Assembly (NCBI GenBank): GCA_025331445.1
Contig: JAIWNE010000022.1
Location: forward strand, 62,001 to 126,000
DNA: 64,000 nt
DNA from: Blakeslea trispora
Taxonomy: Eukaryota > Mucoromycota > Mucoromycetes > Mucorales > Choanephoraceae
Direction of reading: 5' to 3'
Shown: positions 11,701 to 24,488 of the stretch, piece by piece
Layout: every line of letters begins with the position of its first letter
Position numbering within the stretch: the first letter of the stretch is position 1
Program-made: the position numbers and the translations under genes
The notes under the pieces: generated by a model
What the model was told of the DNA's origin: nothing
Database searches by the model: none
Seen by the model: only the letters and a program-made list of their open reading frames with translations

Positions 11701-13261
11701 ATATTAATATAGACATTTATACCCTTTTGTACATACAACTTTCTCTCTTCTTCGTTTTGCACATACACCTAGATTCGCATGCATACAACAAGTACATATA
11801 ATTGCATACACACAAATATATATCATAGTGATTAGAAGATAATAAAGAGCCCTTTTGCTATTTGAACCTTCTTTTTCATTCAAATATTGTATTATACAAT
11901 TCGCTTACATAGCTTGTCTCTCCTTTTTTTTGTATATTTCACTCTTTATAAAGAACAAGGATCTCTATCCAATCACGATTTAAATATAATCTCTATGCTT
12001 CCTGTAATTAGCTTTCTATTTGACTTTACATTGTGCTTTAGAAATTTGTTTACTGCTCTGATTCATAGACATAAAAAATATTTAATTTATCTAAATTTAC
12101 ATTTCTACATTTTTATATTTATCTATTTGTGCCTTGAAATTTAAAAATTCAAATGAAGAATACATTGCCACAACCACCAGGGAAAAAAAAAGGATGTTTG
12201 TCCGCCAAGATTGCCGAATTTACCAGAATGTGAAAGATGAATTGGATTATTAAGGCAGGATACAGTTTGCATGAAATAACAAATGCTCCAAAGAAAAGGA
12301 GAAAACACTTTCCTTTTTGAGAGCATTTGAAGTACTTGAATAAATAAACGAATTTCTTTTTTACATCTCTCACTGTTGATGCAAAGTTTACTACAGTCTA
12401 AAAAAGTCAATAAAATAAAAAAATAAGTATGGATGATGAATAATAGAAAAACATTTGCAGTTACTTACGGTGATATATTTAACCCTTACGGAACCACATT
12501 GGAGGTGGCGGATCAAAATGACAAGAAAATGAGATGTCTTAATAAACTTTATCTAGGGAAAAAAAAGACAAAGACAAAAGAGACGAAGGAAACAACAAAA
12601 ACACAAGAAGAAAGAGTACCAGAAGAAAAAAGAAAGCAGAGAGCTATGGAATTCTCCATGAGCCTGTGATATCAGTTATTAAGCGGTTGGAATTATATCA
12701 TCTTGCATCCAGCAATATTCTAATTTTGTGCTGATTAATATCTACCATTAGCAAGACTCTATGAAACTAAACCAGATTAGCAACGCAGACTTAGGAGGTT
12801 AAGACTGGAGTTTTATGGAGGGAGACGCAGAGACAGAGAGACAGAGAAAGAATTAAAAAGAAGTTTTGAAAAAAGAAAGATGATGGTTTGTATCTTGATT
12901 CCACAAGCTTGCTGTTTATGCCTTTATTTCATGGGAAAAAGAAGCTACGTCGAATAGATTAGACAGATTAGAACTGATATATCAATCAACAAACTTGGCT
13001 TGGTAGCCCTTTTTATTTTCTTCATGTTAAAGACACTTTTTTAAACTGAGTTCGCATATTTTGTGGTGGAAAAACCTAAAGAAGTAACTGAAAAAATCTA
13101 AAGAAAATTCGTTTCCAAATATAAATCGACTGACAAGGACTGAAAGGCTTCTATATTGTGATGAATAACTATCGAGTACACCACTCAAATTTATAAAAGA
13201 TCTTATCAGCAAGCGAGGCTACAAAGATTTTTTTCTCTCCCCTTATTATCCTTTCCTAAAA

Positions 13262-13824
13262 TCAATCGAAGAACGCTTCTTTAAAATGAAGCATTTCTTC
13301 AAGAGATAACCCTTGACGAAGAAACGTAACATAACGCAAGTTCTGAAAGAAGAATGCATTACCAAAAAAGACTGCCAAAATTGGATCAATTTTTTTTGAA
13401 ATGCTCAAGTATTGAGAAGGATATCTAATCATCTGCTCTCTCTTTACAGTAATAAAAAACAACGGATTTTTTAATGCAAGATGAGCAATATCGTCTTTGG
13501 CAATAAAAGTTGAAGCTAAATGTTGTTAACATATGTGCGTGTGTTTTTTTCTATTTTCCAGTATCTACAAAGCAGTCTGTCACCAACGAAAAGATGTTTG
13601 CTCTTGACGATCATGACACAAGTTGTTACGTTACTTTGAATCATTGTCTGACCGCTCAGCAAATGTAATTTTGTAATAAAATGTATTTCTTTCTGGAATA
13701 AACAAGAAATATAAGGTTCTTTAATAACTTTAATCAAAAGGAAACGCAGGAAATATAGGGAGTTTCGATTATGTTTTAAAATTGACATATATACTACTTC
13801 TAAATGTATTTTTAGATCAAGCAA
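13262..13824 (-). pseudogene. possible decayed coding region
   Basis: Two adjacent minus-strand open segments (13824-13516 and ~13520-13262) read like protein in part, for example AHLALKNPLFFITVKREQ and FLRQGLSLEEMLHFKEAF. They are offset in frame, and no plausible intron of normal length joins them. There is no convincing start codon context. I do not recognise the family. It may be the remnant of a duplicated gene or mobile element, or chance. Confidence 0.25.
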
Positions 13825-16238
13825 TTTACCTACTCGGCAGCGTTCTTATAATTTAAACGTCTTTTATCTTTAGAAAGAACACAAAAATAAAGTCAATGCA
13901 ACAATTGTAATCCAATTAAGCTCTTGTTACCATCCTATATAGAGAAGAGCTTATTTATAGCTTAAAGCTATGAAAATAGCCATTGGAACAGACTCAAGTT
14001 ATATCTCAAAGTGCTATAAAGTGTGTGTTTGAAGCTATTCGAGAAAAAACTAAAATAAACTTGCATATTAAAAATGGAAAATAAAGGAGCTTGGTGTTTT
14101 AACATGTAAAAAATCACACTTGGAACTGCCCTTACTAATAAGAGTGAAATTTTGCGTATTCTATTTTAATCAACGACTGCATTACATTACAATCAGAGAA
14201 TGATTTTGCTCTCGAGGCATTGCATATTGAGCCAGTAATGTCTTGAATCTATGTATAATAAAAACAAAATGTTGTTTACGATAATAGTTGCTGTACTAAC
14301 ATGTTGGTATACCAATGGTTTTGATGGAAAAGATGGTGATTCTGCTGCTATTAGTCCATTAGCCTCAATTAAAGAAAGAATAATTGTAGAGTCAAACAAC
14401 TGCTTTTGCTATATCTTTTATAATTACAAAGCGTCATAATCACTTTTTTTATTTTATTTTAGAATAGATAGACATAAAGTACGAAGATAGTAAGACATAG
14501 ACTTTTGGTTCCCATCCTCTTTAAATAGTAAGCTCGTACGACATTCAACAGCACTTATCCTCTCACCAGTAAATATGTAAAAAAAACTAACTGACAGAAA
14601 GCTAACAGAAATCCCTCTCATGATAAGTAGCAAGCTACATCTCGATGATATACTGTCTTCTAATCGATTGTGAATCATTCAAGCAGAACTAAATTAAACA
14701 ATGGGCCCATTAGTCTTAAACCTCTCTTTTCAAATACTCACACTAAAAAATCTACTTTAAGTTCTCTATATATTTGTACATCAATAATGTTGCACTTGCT
14801 TGTCTTTGGGGAACCTAAAGTCTTTGTAGCAAGTAAGTAATCTACATGAGTAGGCAGAAGCGTGCACCAGATTATGCTTGAGGTATGGTCAAGCCTCATG
14901 TTTTCCTTGTATCTGAAGAGTGCCTATACTTCTCCCCCCCCCCATCTTTTTTATTTATCAATTGGCTTCCATGGGCCTCACTATGTTTGTACTACAAACA
15001 ATTCAATGCGCCTTACCCAAGCCCATATATATTGTTGAAACTGAAGCCAAAATAGTAACTTTAGTGCCTCTTTTAGTAAGACTATATTTTTGAAAGTGAC
15101 GCGCTTTGTTAGCACTTTTTATTAGTTTAACAGATTTGCTAATGAGTGCTTGTCTTTACACCATGTTTTCTTTATCCTCATCTATAAACATAGTTTCCAC
15201 AATACCAACCTAATTGTCTCATTTGTAGATGTATCAAATATCTCTAACGGAATTGCGCCACAAACATTGCATATATAGACCTGTTTGATGGATAATCAAG
15301 TTTGTTGATTGAACTCATTTTCTGGAATGCCAATGTGAATTTTCAAAAGAAAACAACAAATGGATGAATAGCCTACCAGTCCAATTGATATCTTGTAGAC
15401 GTCTGCTTGAGCTACAGAGTATCTTGGGTCTCATATCTGCCTGTCTCACATCAAGTTTGTATTGCGTTAGTCGAGTTTTGTAATATACTTCTTTATGAAA
15501 CATCTTTGGCTGAAATAACCAAACCATGGCAGACTTTTTCACAATCGTTTCTCCTTTAGTTCATTTTTACCTTGTTCTGTCAATTCTCTTTTTTTGTATA
15601 TTCTTCCCATTAAGGATAAAAGAAATAGGCGGCTTAGTCACCAGCATTTTTCTTTTTTTGAACAGGTCCGAGCGGATTAAGAAGTATGGTTATCTTTGTA
15701 CTTTTTATCCTTTTTTTATTTTATTTATAGTTTGCGCAGGAAACTTTGTACTGCCTGACCGAACTTGATACTATTAATATTAAGGACTGTCCCAGGTAAC
15801 TGAATGTGCCGAGCCTCAAGATGTTGCCATTTCTTTTTTTAGTAAGAGGCATTTTAATTTAAATGAACTCGCGTATCGATGGTGACTCAAATAACAGCGA
15901 ATCAGATTAGAGGGAAGGCAGACAATGGAAAAGAACAAATGAGGAAAGAAGCCAGAGAATCAAAAGAAAAGCAAACTGCCTGCATTGAAAACGAAACATA
16001 TGCAAACTTATGTGTTTTGTATGTGTTTTTCCAAGGAAAACACCATGATGATGTACTACTTGCAGGATACTAGTTTGATCAAAATGGTTCGCTTAAATTA
16101 TTTATAGGAGATGAGAGGGGTGGGGGGGGGACAGTGAATCAAGTGTACAACAATAGATTAACTCAGCAGAAAAAATAATAATAACAACAAGAAGGTACAT
16201 GAGATGATTGGAGCAACAAGACTTGTTTTTAGAATGCA

Positions 16239-16244
16239 TATAAA
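16239..16244 (+). promoter_or_regulatory. TATA box of the chitin deacetylase gene
   Basis: TATAAA within GCATATAAAGGCC, 65 bases before the ATG at 16304 and followed by a CT-rich initiator-like stretch. Spacing and context are those of a strong, regulated fungal promoter. Confidence 0.65.
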
Positions 16245-16303
16245 GGCCCTTTCTTTCTTTCTTTTATTTCTGGTTTCTTCATCCTTAATTCATCTATTTT
16301 ATC

Positions 16304-17695
16304 ATGAAGTTTATTTCGATTGCTGCTGTCTTATCATTGATTTCCGTCATTCAAGCACAGAACACCACCGCTACAGCAAAGGAGTCTTACCCTGCTGATG
16401 GCTCTAAGCCTGTCCCAAAGCCTGAATGGCTCGAATTGATCAAGAATGCCAACATCACTAAAGCACCTGTCTTGAAGAGCAACGGCGACAATGGTCCTAG
16501 CACCAGTGGTCCTGATAACTTCTGTGACTGGGCAAAGTCTGGCTGTTTGGGTACTAGTATTGGTGCTTGTCCAAAGGGCATGTGGGGTCTCACTTTTGAT
16601 GATGGACCCTCTGATGTCTCTCCTATCCTTTACGATTTCCTCAAGAGTACAAACCAAAAGGCTACCCTCTTCATGATCGGTTCAAATGTCATCAAGTATC
16701 CTCAAACAGTAAAGCGCGCTTTCGATGAAGGTCATGAAATCGCCATCCATACCTGGACCCACAGCTACATGACAATACTCTCTAACGAGCAAATTGTTGC
16801 TGAACTCAAATGGACCGAATTGGCTATCAAAGAGATCATTGGTGTCTCACCTCGTCTCTTTAGACCTGTAAATATTCTTGCTCTATGTTAAAAATAAGGT
16901 TGTCTAATGTGTTTGATTATAGCCTTATGGTGATATTGACAACCGCGTAAGAGACATTGGTACTGCTCTCGGTTTTACTTGTAAGTTTGCCATACATCTT
17001 GTTAAAGCCATCATACTAATCTGACGAGATTTTCATTAGCCGTCATCTGGAACCACGATACCAATGATTGGATGGTAAGGAAGAACAAAACAAAATATAA
17101 TACATGTATTAAATGTCGTCTACTCTACAGCTTGCAGAAAAAGCCCCTGGTTTCGAAGCTAGTTACATTGACGGCAATTTTACCGAATGGGTAAACGAAG
17201 CAAAGACTGCCTCCACAGGTGGTCTTTCTCTTGAACACGATATCTTGAAACCTACAGTGGATGCTGCCATCAAGAACTTACCCAGTCTTCAAGTAAGTAA
17301 AACGACAACAAAAAAAGACATAGTATTGAGTTTATGTGGTCAAACAATAGAAAGCCTATAATGTCGTAACAGTTGGTGAATGTGCTGGTGTACCATCTTA
17401 CAAAGAATCCAACACTACCACACCTGTAAATACCACTTCTTCTGCTGTATCTTCTGCTGTATCTTCTGCTGCCTCCACATCTTCCGTCGCTGCTGTTGTT
17501 GCCACATCTGGCGCTGCTGCTGCTGTCACTTCTGAAGCTAAGGAAGCTCAAGCCTCTGCTGCCGCTGCTGCCGCCGCTGCTGCCGCCGCTGCTGCTGCTG
17601 GAAAGACAAGCATGGCCACATCTACTTCTACTTCAACTGCTTTATTAACATCAACCATCGCAGCCGTCTTTGGCTTTGCTTTTTATATGGCTTAG
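16304..17695 (+). CDS. chitin deacetylase, secreted, probably GPI-anchored
   Basis: Five exons: 16304-16867, 16923-16980, 17040-17074, 17131-17292, 17351-17695; 387 aa. Carbohydrate esterase family 4 (NodB) enzyme that removes acetyl groups from chitin to make chitosan, a major wall polymer of Mucoromycota. A signal peptide covers residues 1-18 (cleavage after VIQA). NodB motifs are intact: TFDDGPS (97-103, the catalytic and metal Asp), HTWTH (149-153, metal histidines), RPYGDIDNR formed over intron 1, WNHDTNDW over intron 2, and LSLEHD. The C-terminus is a Thr/Ser/Ala linker with a run of about 14 alanines, then a hydrophobic tail typical of a GPI signal (inference), placing it at the cell surface. 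A TATA box lies 65 bases upstream. Confidence 0.95.
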
Positions 17696-18491
17696 ACATT
17701 TCAAGCCTTTATTTAATTGTAAATTATATAGTAATTAGTTAGAGTAATTAAAATCACAAATCTTAAGAGCAACAAGTTAGATCATGAACAAGATTTTTAG
17801 CCAATTTTTTTTTCTATCGCTGATTAGCCTATTCAACAGTAAAGTTTATACCACTTGGTATTTAGCAATAGTTAAAGGGTAATAACATACAAATTACAGT
17901 AATACATCCGCTATACTGTTATTCAGTATAAGTATATAATCATTGAGATAACTAGTCTAGTTAAGAGGTCTTTTTCTGATAATGCATCGTTGACATCTTT
18001 TTGCTTTGCAAATCATATTAAAGCAACCTACATGTTAAAACTTGAAATGTTTGTATATAAAAGTAATTTTCATGTAGGTTAATCAGTGATAAAAATTGAT
18101 GTTTTCTTTAAATACATCATATGTACTAAAAAACACCAGTTCTTTAGTGACTCAAAAATTGAATTTATATCTTGCGTTAATTCCCAAAGTCTATCGTCGT
18201 CATCAGCCAAATATTTTTATTGCTTTCATCTGCCTTTCAATTCATTGATCACCTCTAATCACAAAGCTTATGTAGTAACTGACAGCCAATGTTCTAATTC
18301 GAAAAAAGTTGCTTGCATAGGCGCTTGAGCTACAGATATGCATTAAATCTTAATTTCCATGTGAAGAAATCAATGAACACCTACGGTTGATGATTCTGTT
18401 TTATCAAAATCTGTTTGTTACTGATATGCTTCTGTATCTATCCGATGGCGATATAGATTTCCGATATCTGCATCGATATAGTAAAGATGTA

Positions 18492-18962
18492 TCACTTAGC
18501 AGAGCTGTTTGAGATCGAAAACAATTTAAGCACTTGAAGCAGCCTGCAATTGTTGTCTCTACTGCTGCCCATCCCTCCCTTGCATATTTTGACCCCTTTT
18601 TTTCTGCCTAACTTGGTACATGATTGCGTATATGTTTGCTTGCCTCTGTTCACTTGATTATTTTTTTGCCATATCTCCTTCTTTTCACCCCTCTCACTCT
18701 TCCCATAAGCTGATATGATGCTTGTTGTAAGTTTACTGATTCTTACTTGTTTTACAATATGAAAAGCAGACATAATCATTAGGTACAATCTGGCAATGGG
18801 GCGTTGATACTCACTTTTGGCAAAAGAGCCCGATTTCTCGTTTAAACTCACAGCAACTCTCATGTTTTTCTCCTGTGAATTGTACATACGATTGATGCTA
18901 AAAGATTCAACAAAGTAATCATCATTAATACTATCTATGGCGCAAACAATTTGATGAAACAC
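18492..18962 (-). pseudogene. open stretch of unknown origin, probably a relic
   Basis: A 156-codon open frame on the minus strand. The middle part (NEKSGSFAKSEYQRPIARL) is compositionally protein-like, but the C-terminal half is Lys/Asn-rich and read from poly-T/A DNA. No neighbouring exon or good splice site extends it, and I do not recognise a family. Most likely a fragment of a degraded gene or mobile element. Confidence 0.2.
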
Positions 18963-21376
18963 TTTATATTAGCACTCACAAATTCAATTGAAGAAGAACT
19001 GGCTTATAGACAAGTCTTTTTCCTTAAATTAAACAGATTATAAATACCATGCATTGTCGTACATAAAGATGTCAAGTTTGCAATAACTTGTTTTAAGAAA
19101 TCAAAGCTTGAATCTGTGTATTGATGCAAAAAGGATGTGATTCAATAAAAAAAACAGCTGTAGCTATTTCAAGTCTTGACCGCATCTCAGGTATTTTAGA
19201 CCATGTAATCATTGGTGAAAATAACACCAGTAAGAAAGCCAGCAGTATTGAGAGTGTAATTGACCTTATAATTTCCACTTTCAATTTTTTTTCAATCATG
19301 TCATTTAATGTTTTTCTTTCTTTTAGAATTACAAGCTATAATGTCTCTTCGTTTTAGTTTTATAACAAATACTGTTTGTGACGCTCATTTGAAGCTTGTT
19401 GAATTCAGCACCTTTAACTCAAAAATCCTTATTTAAATAATCTGACACATAGATATTGTATTGCCATACTCTTTTTTTGTTGCTTTTAAACTTTCAGTGA
19501 AATTTGAGAAGCTCAGAAAACTAAACTGCTCAAGCTAAGTTCTATTCTCTGTGTATAGATAAGAATATAAGGGAGACTCTCATGGTGTTACCTTGTAATA
19601 GACGAGAAATTTTCCTTTACTGGTCAAACACGAATAGTGGTACTATCTTGGTTATCCAGAGCAATAGTGTTGTTTTCATGGAACTTTTCTTTAGCTACAC
19701 TTTAGTATCATCCGATTTGACTGCTCATATGCAAAGTCATTCGCTTGTGATCTCGGCGTTTATAAACACTGATGTCGAGATCCTCACTAGTTCTTTTCCA
19801 ACACTGTAACCAGAAGAGGAAATAAAGTCTTTTTAGTTTTGGCTTTATGTACAATATTTCAAGCCTCAACACGAATCATATTGGTGTTTTTTTTAGAGTA
19901 TAGCCAGCCTTGACTGTTTAACCATTCACTGTAAGAAAACAAGTCTAAAAAAGAGATTAACCTTGATGGAGTGACAACCTCCATCTCAAACAAGCGCGAC
20001 AACTTCAACCAAATTAAACCTCTCAATAGTTAACTTTTGAGAACAAAAGAGTTTGTGATGCTCATATAATAGAATAAGAGAGCAGATTAGGAGCCTTTCA
20101 AATTCTTGGGCATAAAGAAAAAGAACTTGAAGCGGAGTCTATGCGCACTGACCAACATCTTGAAGTGGTTGGACAAGTATCACTATAATCCATGCTTTTT
20201 TTGAAAAGGAGTTGATATATTGAAGTAAAGTAAATGTCAAGGAAATCTGCATCCTTTCTTTGTAGCTCTTTACTCTTTCTTACTTTTCTTGCTTCTTCTT
20301 ACTTTTTTCTACAAGATAATAAGGAAAAAGCAAAAAGCACAAGGGGGTGGGAAAACACGAAAAAGCAAGTCCCATCAAGGACTGCTAGAAAAATTTAGCA
20401 GTCAAAATAACATGTGATTTGGTCTTGTCAAAAAAGATATAAAAAGGGACCTTTTCCCTCTTGTTTTCTGTTTCTTTATCCTAACTCTGATTATAGTACG
20501 TTTGGGACTGGGCAGCTCAATAGCTGTGATAGTAACGCGGACTGATGAGTTGAGCTCTGCCAAGTTTCTAATGATCGGCTTCATTGTCGTGAAGGAATTT
20601 CGCTTGAGTATGTTTGTTCATTGTTGGGCAGCTGCATACACCTGATCTCTTAAAAATGGTTATGTATCGTCTTTGGCGACGCACTTAGTTTCCTTCCCGT
20701 GAAGCGCTAAGTATGCAAGTTAACCGGAGGATGACGATGATTGTTATTGCACTCCCTTTGAACAGGGATCCGCCTCATGATCATTGCTGTATGGTAGCGC
20801 TGCACGGGACAGCATGCCATACTCAATGTGAGCCGGCGTATTATATATTGCCTTCTTTTCCTTCCTTTTTGGGAGGTTTTGGCACTGACTTCGGTTGGTG
20901 TGTATACTTAATGAAAATGAAAATTATTATAGTCTAAGGGGAGAAAAAAAAGGGAATACGCTGCCTTTTTTTTTCATTTAAGACATTAGCATATAAATAC
21001 CAGCCAAATTCAACACATTCATCTACTATGCCCAATTGCATGTTTGAAATAAAGTTAACAAAACTCGACTCAAGCAGCTAGTTGTGTTTGCTGATTTAAG
21101 GATTTAGATTCTTTGCCGAAAAACTTGAGTTTTGTAGACTGAAAGAAGAAATAAGGCAATGTTCAATAACAGAAATCATGTTTTTTGCTGTGTCACCCAA
21201 TCAACATAGTCAATAGATTGATCTCTTTTTTCTGTTCTTTCTTGATTTTGAAAGTCTTGTGTATGTATCCTCAGCACTTGAAAGCAAAAATATGCAGGAA
21301 AACTATTATTAGCTGTTTTATGCAATGCTGAGCAATTTCAAGAGTAAAAATGGTTGTGCTTGTATGCATTTCTATC

Positions 21377-21601
21377 CTATGGCGATACAAGAACAAATCC
21401 TTCGTTTTTTTTTCTCATAAAATGTCGATTTAAAAAACGATCGCTTTTATAACTTAGTCTGATTCTCTGCTTATCGATTGGATTGATTTCTTTAGTGTTG
21501 CGATACCATTCACCCTTCTTGCAAATCAAAGCCAATCTGTTCTTTTCTGATTGATGAGCTGTCAATATAAAGTTGATTTTTGTAGCATATTCAATGAACA
21601 A
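21377..21601 (-). pseudogene. relic resembling the FAR1/MULE transposase DNA-binding domain
   Basis: The minus-strand frame reads FIEYATKINFILTAHQSEK, then LALICKKGEWYRNT and a basic stretch. This pattern (YA...F.L...S.K.r..l.C..G..yRN) is that of the FAR1-type zinc-finger N-terminus of fungal MULE transposases. No start codon, catalytic domain or terminal repeats were found around it, so it is a fragment at best. The assignment is by pattern recognition, not by search. Confidence 0.35.
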
Positions 21602-22538
21602 AGTTCTGGTGTTACTTTTGTCAGTCTATCTAGGAATGATTGGAAGAGGAGAAGGTACAGAATGAAGATTCTGATTCACATGATAAAGGTTTTATAGGAC
21701 AAGAAGTGTTTTACACAGCAAATTTTGGCAAGAAAATACCTTGAGAAACAGTTACCTCTCATCTATATGTTTGAAAACTGTGTACTAATGCCACTACTTC
21801 TTTTGTAGCGTACATACTGCCGCCATAGTGTCTTCGAAATCTCGAATCCATACTAGTCAATTAATACAACAACTACCTTATTTTCCAGTATAGTTCTCTC
21901 AGTGTGGTATTCTGTCCAACTATAAAATGAGTTTGTGAGATTGGCAAGATTCTTGTTTGTCTTGAATTTGGTCTCTCCGCTGTGCATATTCAAGAAAGAG
22001 AGAATCTAGCTATATCTCATATAGAAACATATAGCTTTTTTTTTGTAGAATTAAACACATAGCTTTTTACAATTTTCTTTTTTGCTTACTCTGCTGGATT
22101 TAGAAGCCTAAATCAATAATAATGGACGTTGCTGGTAGCATTGAGCTTTGTATAAGATGTTGTGCAAACGATAATTTCCCTACAGCGTTAAAGCTACTCT
22201 ATTCCTGAAAGCTCATTTCAATCCTACAAAAGATGTGCATAGCACTCATTTGCTCATACTAGCTTTACAGAATAAGGCAAGTGTTCGTCAAATAAAGAGT
22301 AATTTGACAAAGTGTAAATGATTTTTTTTAATACATATGTGTGATAGTATGTGTGTATATGGATAAATGGAGGCAAAAGAGAGAGATAATAAGTTTACAT
22401 ATATGCTTATACATAAATGCATGATGATACGAGTGTATATATATAAAAAAAAGAGATAGGGAGAAAAAGAAGAATAAGCTGTAAGCTTATTTGACTAGAT
22501 TTCTAAAGAAAAAAAAACAACAACAGAAAAAATCCTCC

Positions 22539-24488
22539 TTAACCTTGACGTTGACTATTAAATTGAAAACATATCAGTTATCAAAATCTTCACTTGTAAG
22601 CTATTTCACTTACCGAGGAGCACAACGAATGATGTTGTCGACTCTGAGAATCATTTCAGCGGCTTCAGAGGCGGACAAGAGGACTTGCTTCTTAAGCTTG
22701 TATGATTCAGTGATACCTAACTCTCTGACATCAGCAACAGCACCATTCACCATGTCCAAACCAGCAGTTGCTTGACCGTCGTAATGGGCAGCTCTTAATT
22801 GAGAGACAAGTTCAGAAGAATCAAAACCAGCATTGTCGGCCAAGATGGTAGGCATTTGACGCAAAGCCTTAGAGAAAGATTCAGCAGCAATAGCACGCTT
22901 ACCAGCAGTCTTGGAGGCAACTTCATCAACAGCCTTGGACATCAACATTTCGGAACAGCCACCACCCAAGACGGTACGAGGTTCACGTACTGTTTGTGAA
23001 AGAACAGAGAGAGCATCGTGCAAGGAACGCTCAGCCTCATCCAACAATTGATGTGTAGCACCACGCAAGACAATGGTACAGGCTTCACCAGCAGCAACAC
23101 CGGAAAACTTGATCAACTTGTCTTCACCGATAATGACTTCCTCAATCAAATCACAGCGACCCAACTTGACAAGTTCAGGATGATCAAAAGTAGAAGCGAT
23201 TTCACCACCAGTGACAAGAGCAAGACGTTCAACGCCTTCAAAATCAGCGTGTTCAATGGTGGCAATACCAGCATCAGCCAACAATTGTTCAGGCCAGTTA
23301 TAAATCAATTGACGGTTAACAAAGCAGTTGATGCCATGAGCCTTGATCTTTTCAACCTTCTCCTTCATCTTGTCACGTTCGGCACGTTCAAGTTCGGCAA
23401 GCTTACCAGTAGCATCTACACGAACACGTGCGCCAAAAATCTTGATCTTATCGGTATCCATAGCTATATCAAACTCGTTATTTTCTCCCCTCTTCTTCAG
23501 TTTGTTTTAAATCGAATACTTACAGGTATTAGCAATCAAGATATTAGCATTTTCAATACGCTTAGGACAGTTGACACCAATCTTCTTGTCCAAAATAAAA
23601 CCTATCATGGCAGTCATCATAAGCCTCTTGTTTCTCTAGATACACAACAAAAGCTTACCTTCGTCCAAATAAGAATCCATCAACTTTCCACCGGGCTTCT
23701 TGATGATTTGAATGTTTTCGAGGTTAGTAGAACCCTTGAGACGAAGAACAGCATCTACAGCTAATTCAGCGAAATATTCCTTGTCTTGAGACAAGACCTT
23801 TGAACTGAGTGTAGTTTTTGCAATGTTGATCAAATCTTGACGGAAAAGAGCGGCGTCTGCACTGTGATCAATAGCACTGGATTCTAGAGTTTTGTATGCA
23901 GCAGCAGAAGCAAGACGGTAGCCTTCAATGATAGTTTGAGGGTGAATGTGTTGGTTGACCAATTGCTCAGCTTCACGCAAGAGTTCGGCAGCCAAGACAC
24001 AGACAGAAGTAGTACCGTCACCAACTTCATCGTCTTGAACTTTGGAGATATTTACAAGAACCTTGGCAGCTGCATTATCAAGGGCAATTGATTTGAGAAT
24101 AGTGGCACCATCGTTGGTAACCAAGATTTCGCCTGTGCTGGCTGACTGAAGGATCTTGTCCTATACATATTGTAAGTTTTTTTCTGTTCATCTGACGCGT
24201 CCCTGGTTATTCTTACCATGCCCTTAGGGCCAAGAGTGCTCTTGACTAGATCGCCTACAGCGATAGCACCGATAAATGAAGACTATTGTTCAATAGAAAG
24301 CGTTTAGTTTCCTTTGATCACCTCCAGGTCATCATCAAGTTTTTTTTTTTGCTAGCTTACCAAACGAGCATTTTCGGCTCTTTCTTCAGTTGCTTGATCT
24401 TGAAAGATGTTGACAGGGGCTAAAGACTTTATTTCAAAGCGTCTATGTTAGACAAAGTACATTAAGAGAGCCATGGCTAATTTACCAT
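22539..24488 (-). CDS. CCT2: T-complex chaperonin subunit beta (CCT2)
   Basis: Seven exons (minus): 24488-24486, 24426-24361, 24282-24217, 24160-23659, 23601-23524, 23463-22614, 22554-22539; 526 aa, the usual family length. CCT/TRiC folds actin, tubulin and other cytosolic proteins. Group II chaperonin ATP motifs are present: [30 protein letters not shown] (residues ~92-97) and, towards the C-terminus, LGGGCSEM. The N-terminus MSLAPVNIF and the segment [19 protein letters not shown] are typical of the beta subunit. Exon 1 contributes only the ATG. The last exon adds 16 nt (CAPR-QRQG-stop). Its acceptor is inferred from a typical 59-nt intron, and a later acceptor (exon from ~22497) is possible. 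A long antisense ORF at 23018-23764 is a shadow. Confidence 0.95.

Larger units (their letters stand above)
11701..16303. other. 4.6-kb gene-poor region
   Basis: AT-rich DNA between the cyclin and chitin deacetylase genes. It contains poly-A signals for the cyclin gene (AATAAAG near 11842), a decayed coding stretch on the minus strand at 13262-13830, short unrelated ORFs, C-runs near 14935 and a G-run near 16118. I could not join any ORFs into an intact gene. The last 70 bases are the chitin deacetylase promoter. Confidence 0.55.
17696..22538. other. 4.8-kb gene-poor region
   Basis: AT-rich DNA between the chitin deacetylase and CCT2 genes. It holds several short protein-like fragments (minus strand 18492-18962 and 21377-21601; both strands near 19100-19350), a locally GC-richer, hairpin-rich segment at 20490-20870, and TG/TA-rich simple sequence near 22340-22450. 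No intact gene could be built. Confidence 0.5.

Noticed and set aside
12433..12669. 78-codon Lys/Thr/Glu-rich ORF
   Set aside because: Low-complexity A-rich DNA, no splice partners, no motif.
14251..14439. Short plus-strand ORF with a hydrophobic start resembling a signal peptide
   Set aside because: Only 62 codons in AT-rich DNA, no promoter or continuation. The hydrophobicity follows from T-rich codons.
20535..20600. CTGATGAG motif suggesting a hammerhead ribozyme
   Set aside because: No GAAA element at the required position after a stem II, and no matching stem III. The motif alone is expected by chance.
23018..23764. 248-codon open frame on the plus strand
   Set aside because: Lies exactly antisense to conserved CCT2 coding exons. 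It is a shadow produced by the codon use of the real gene.
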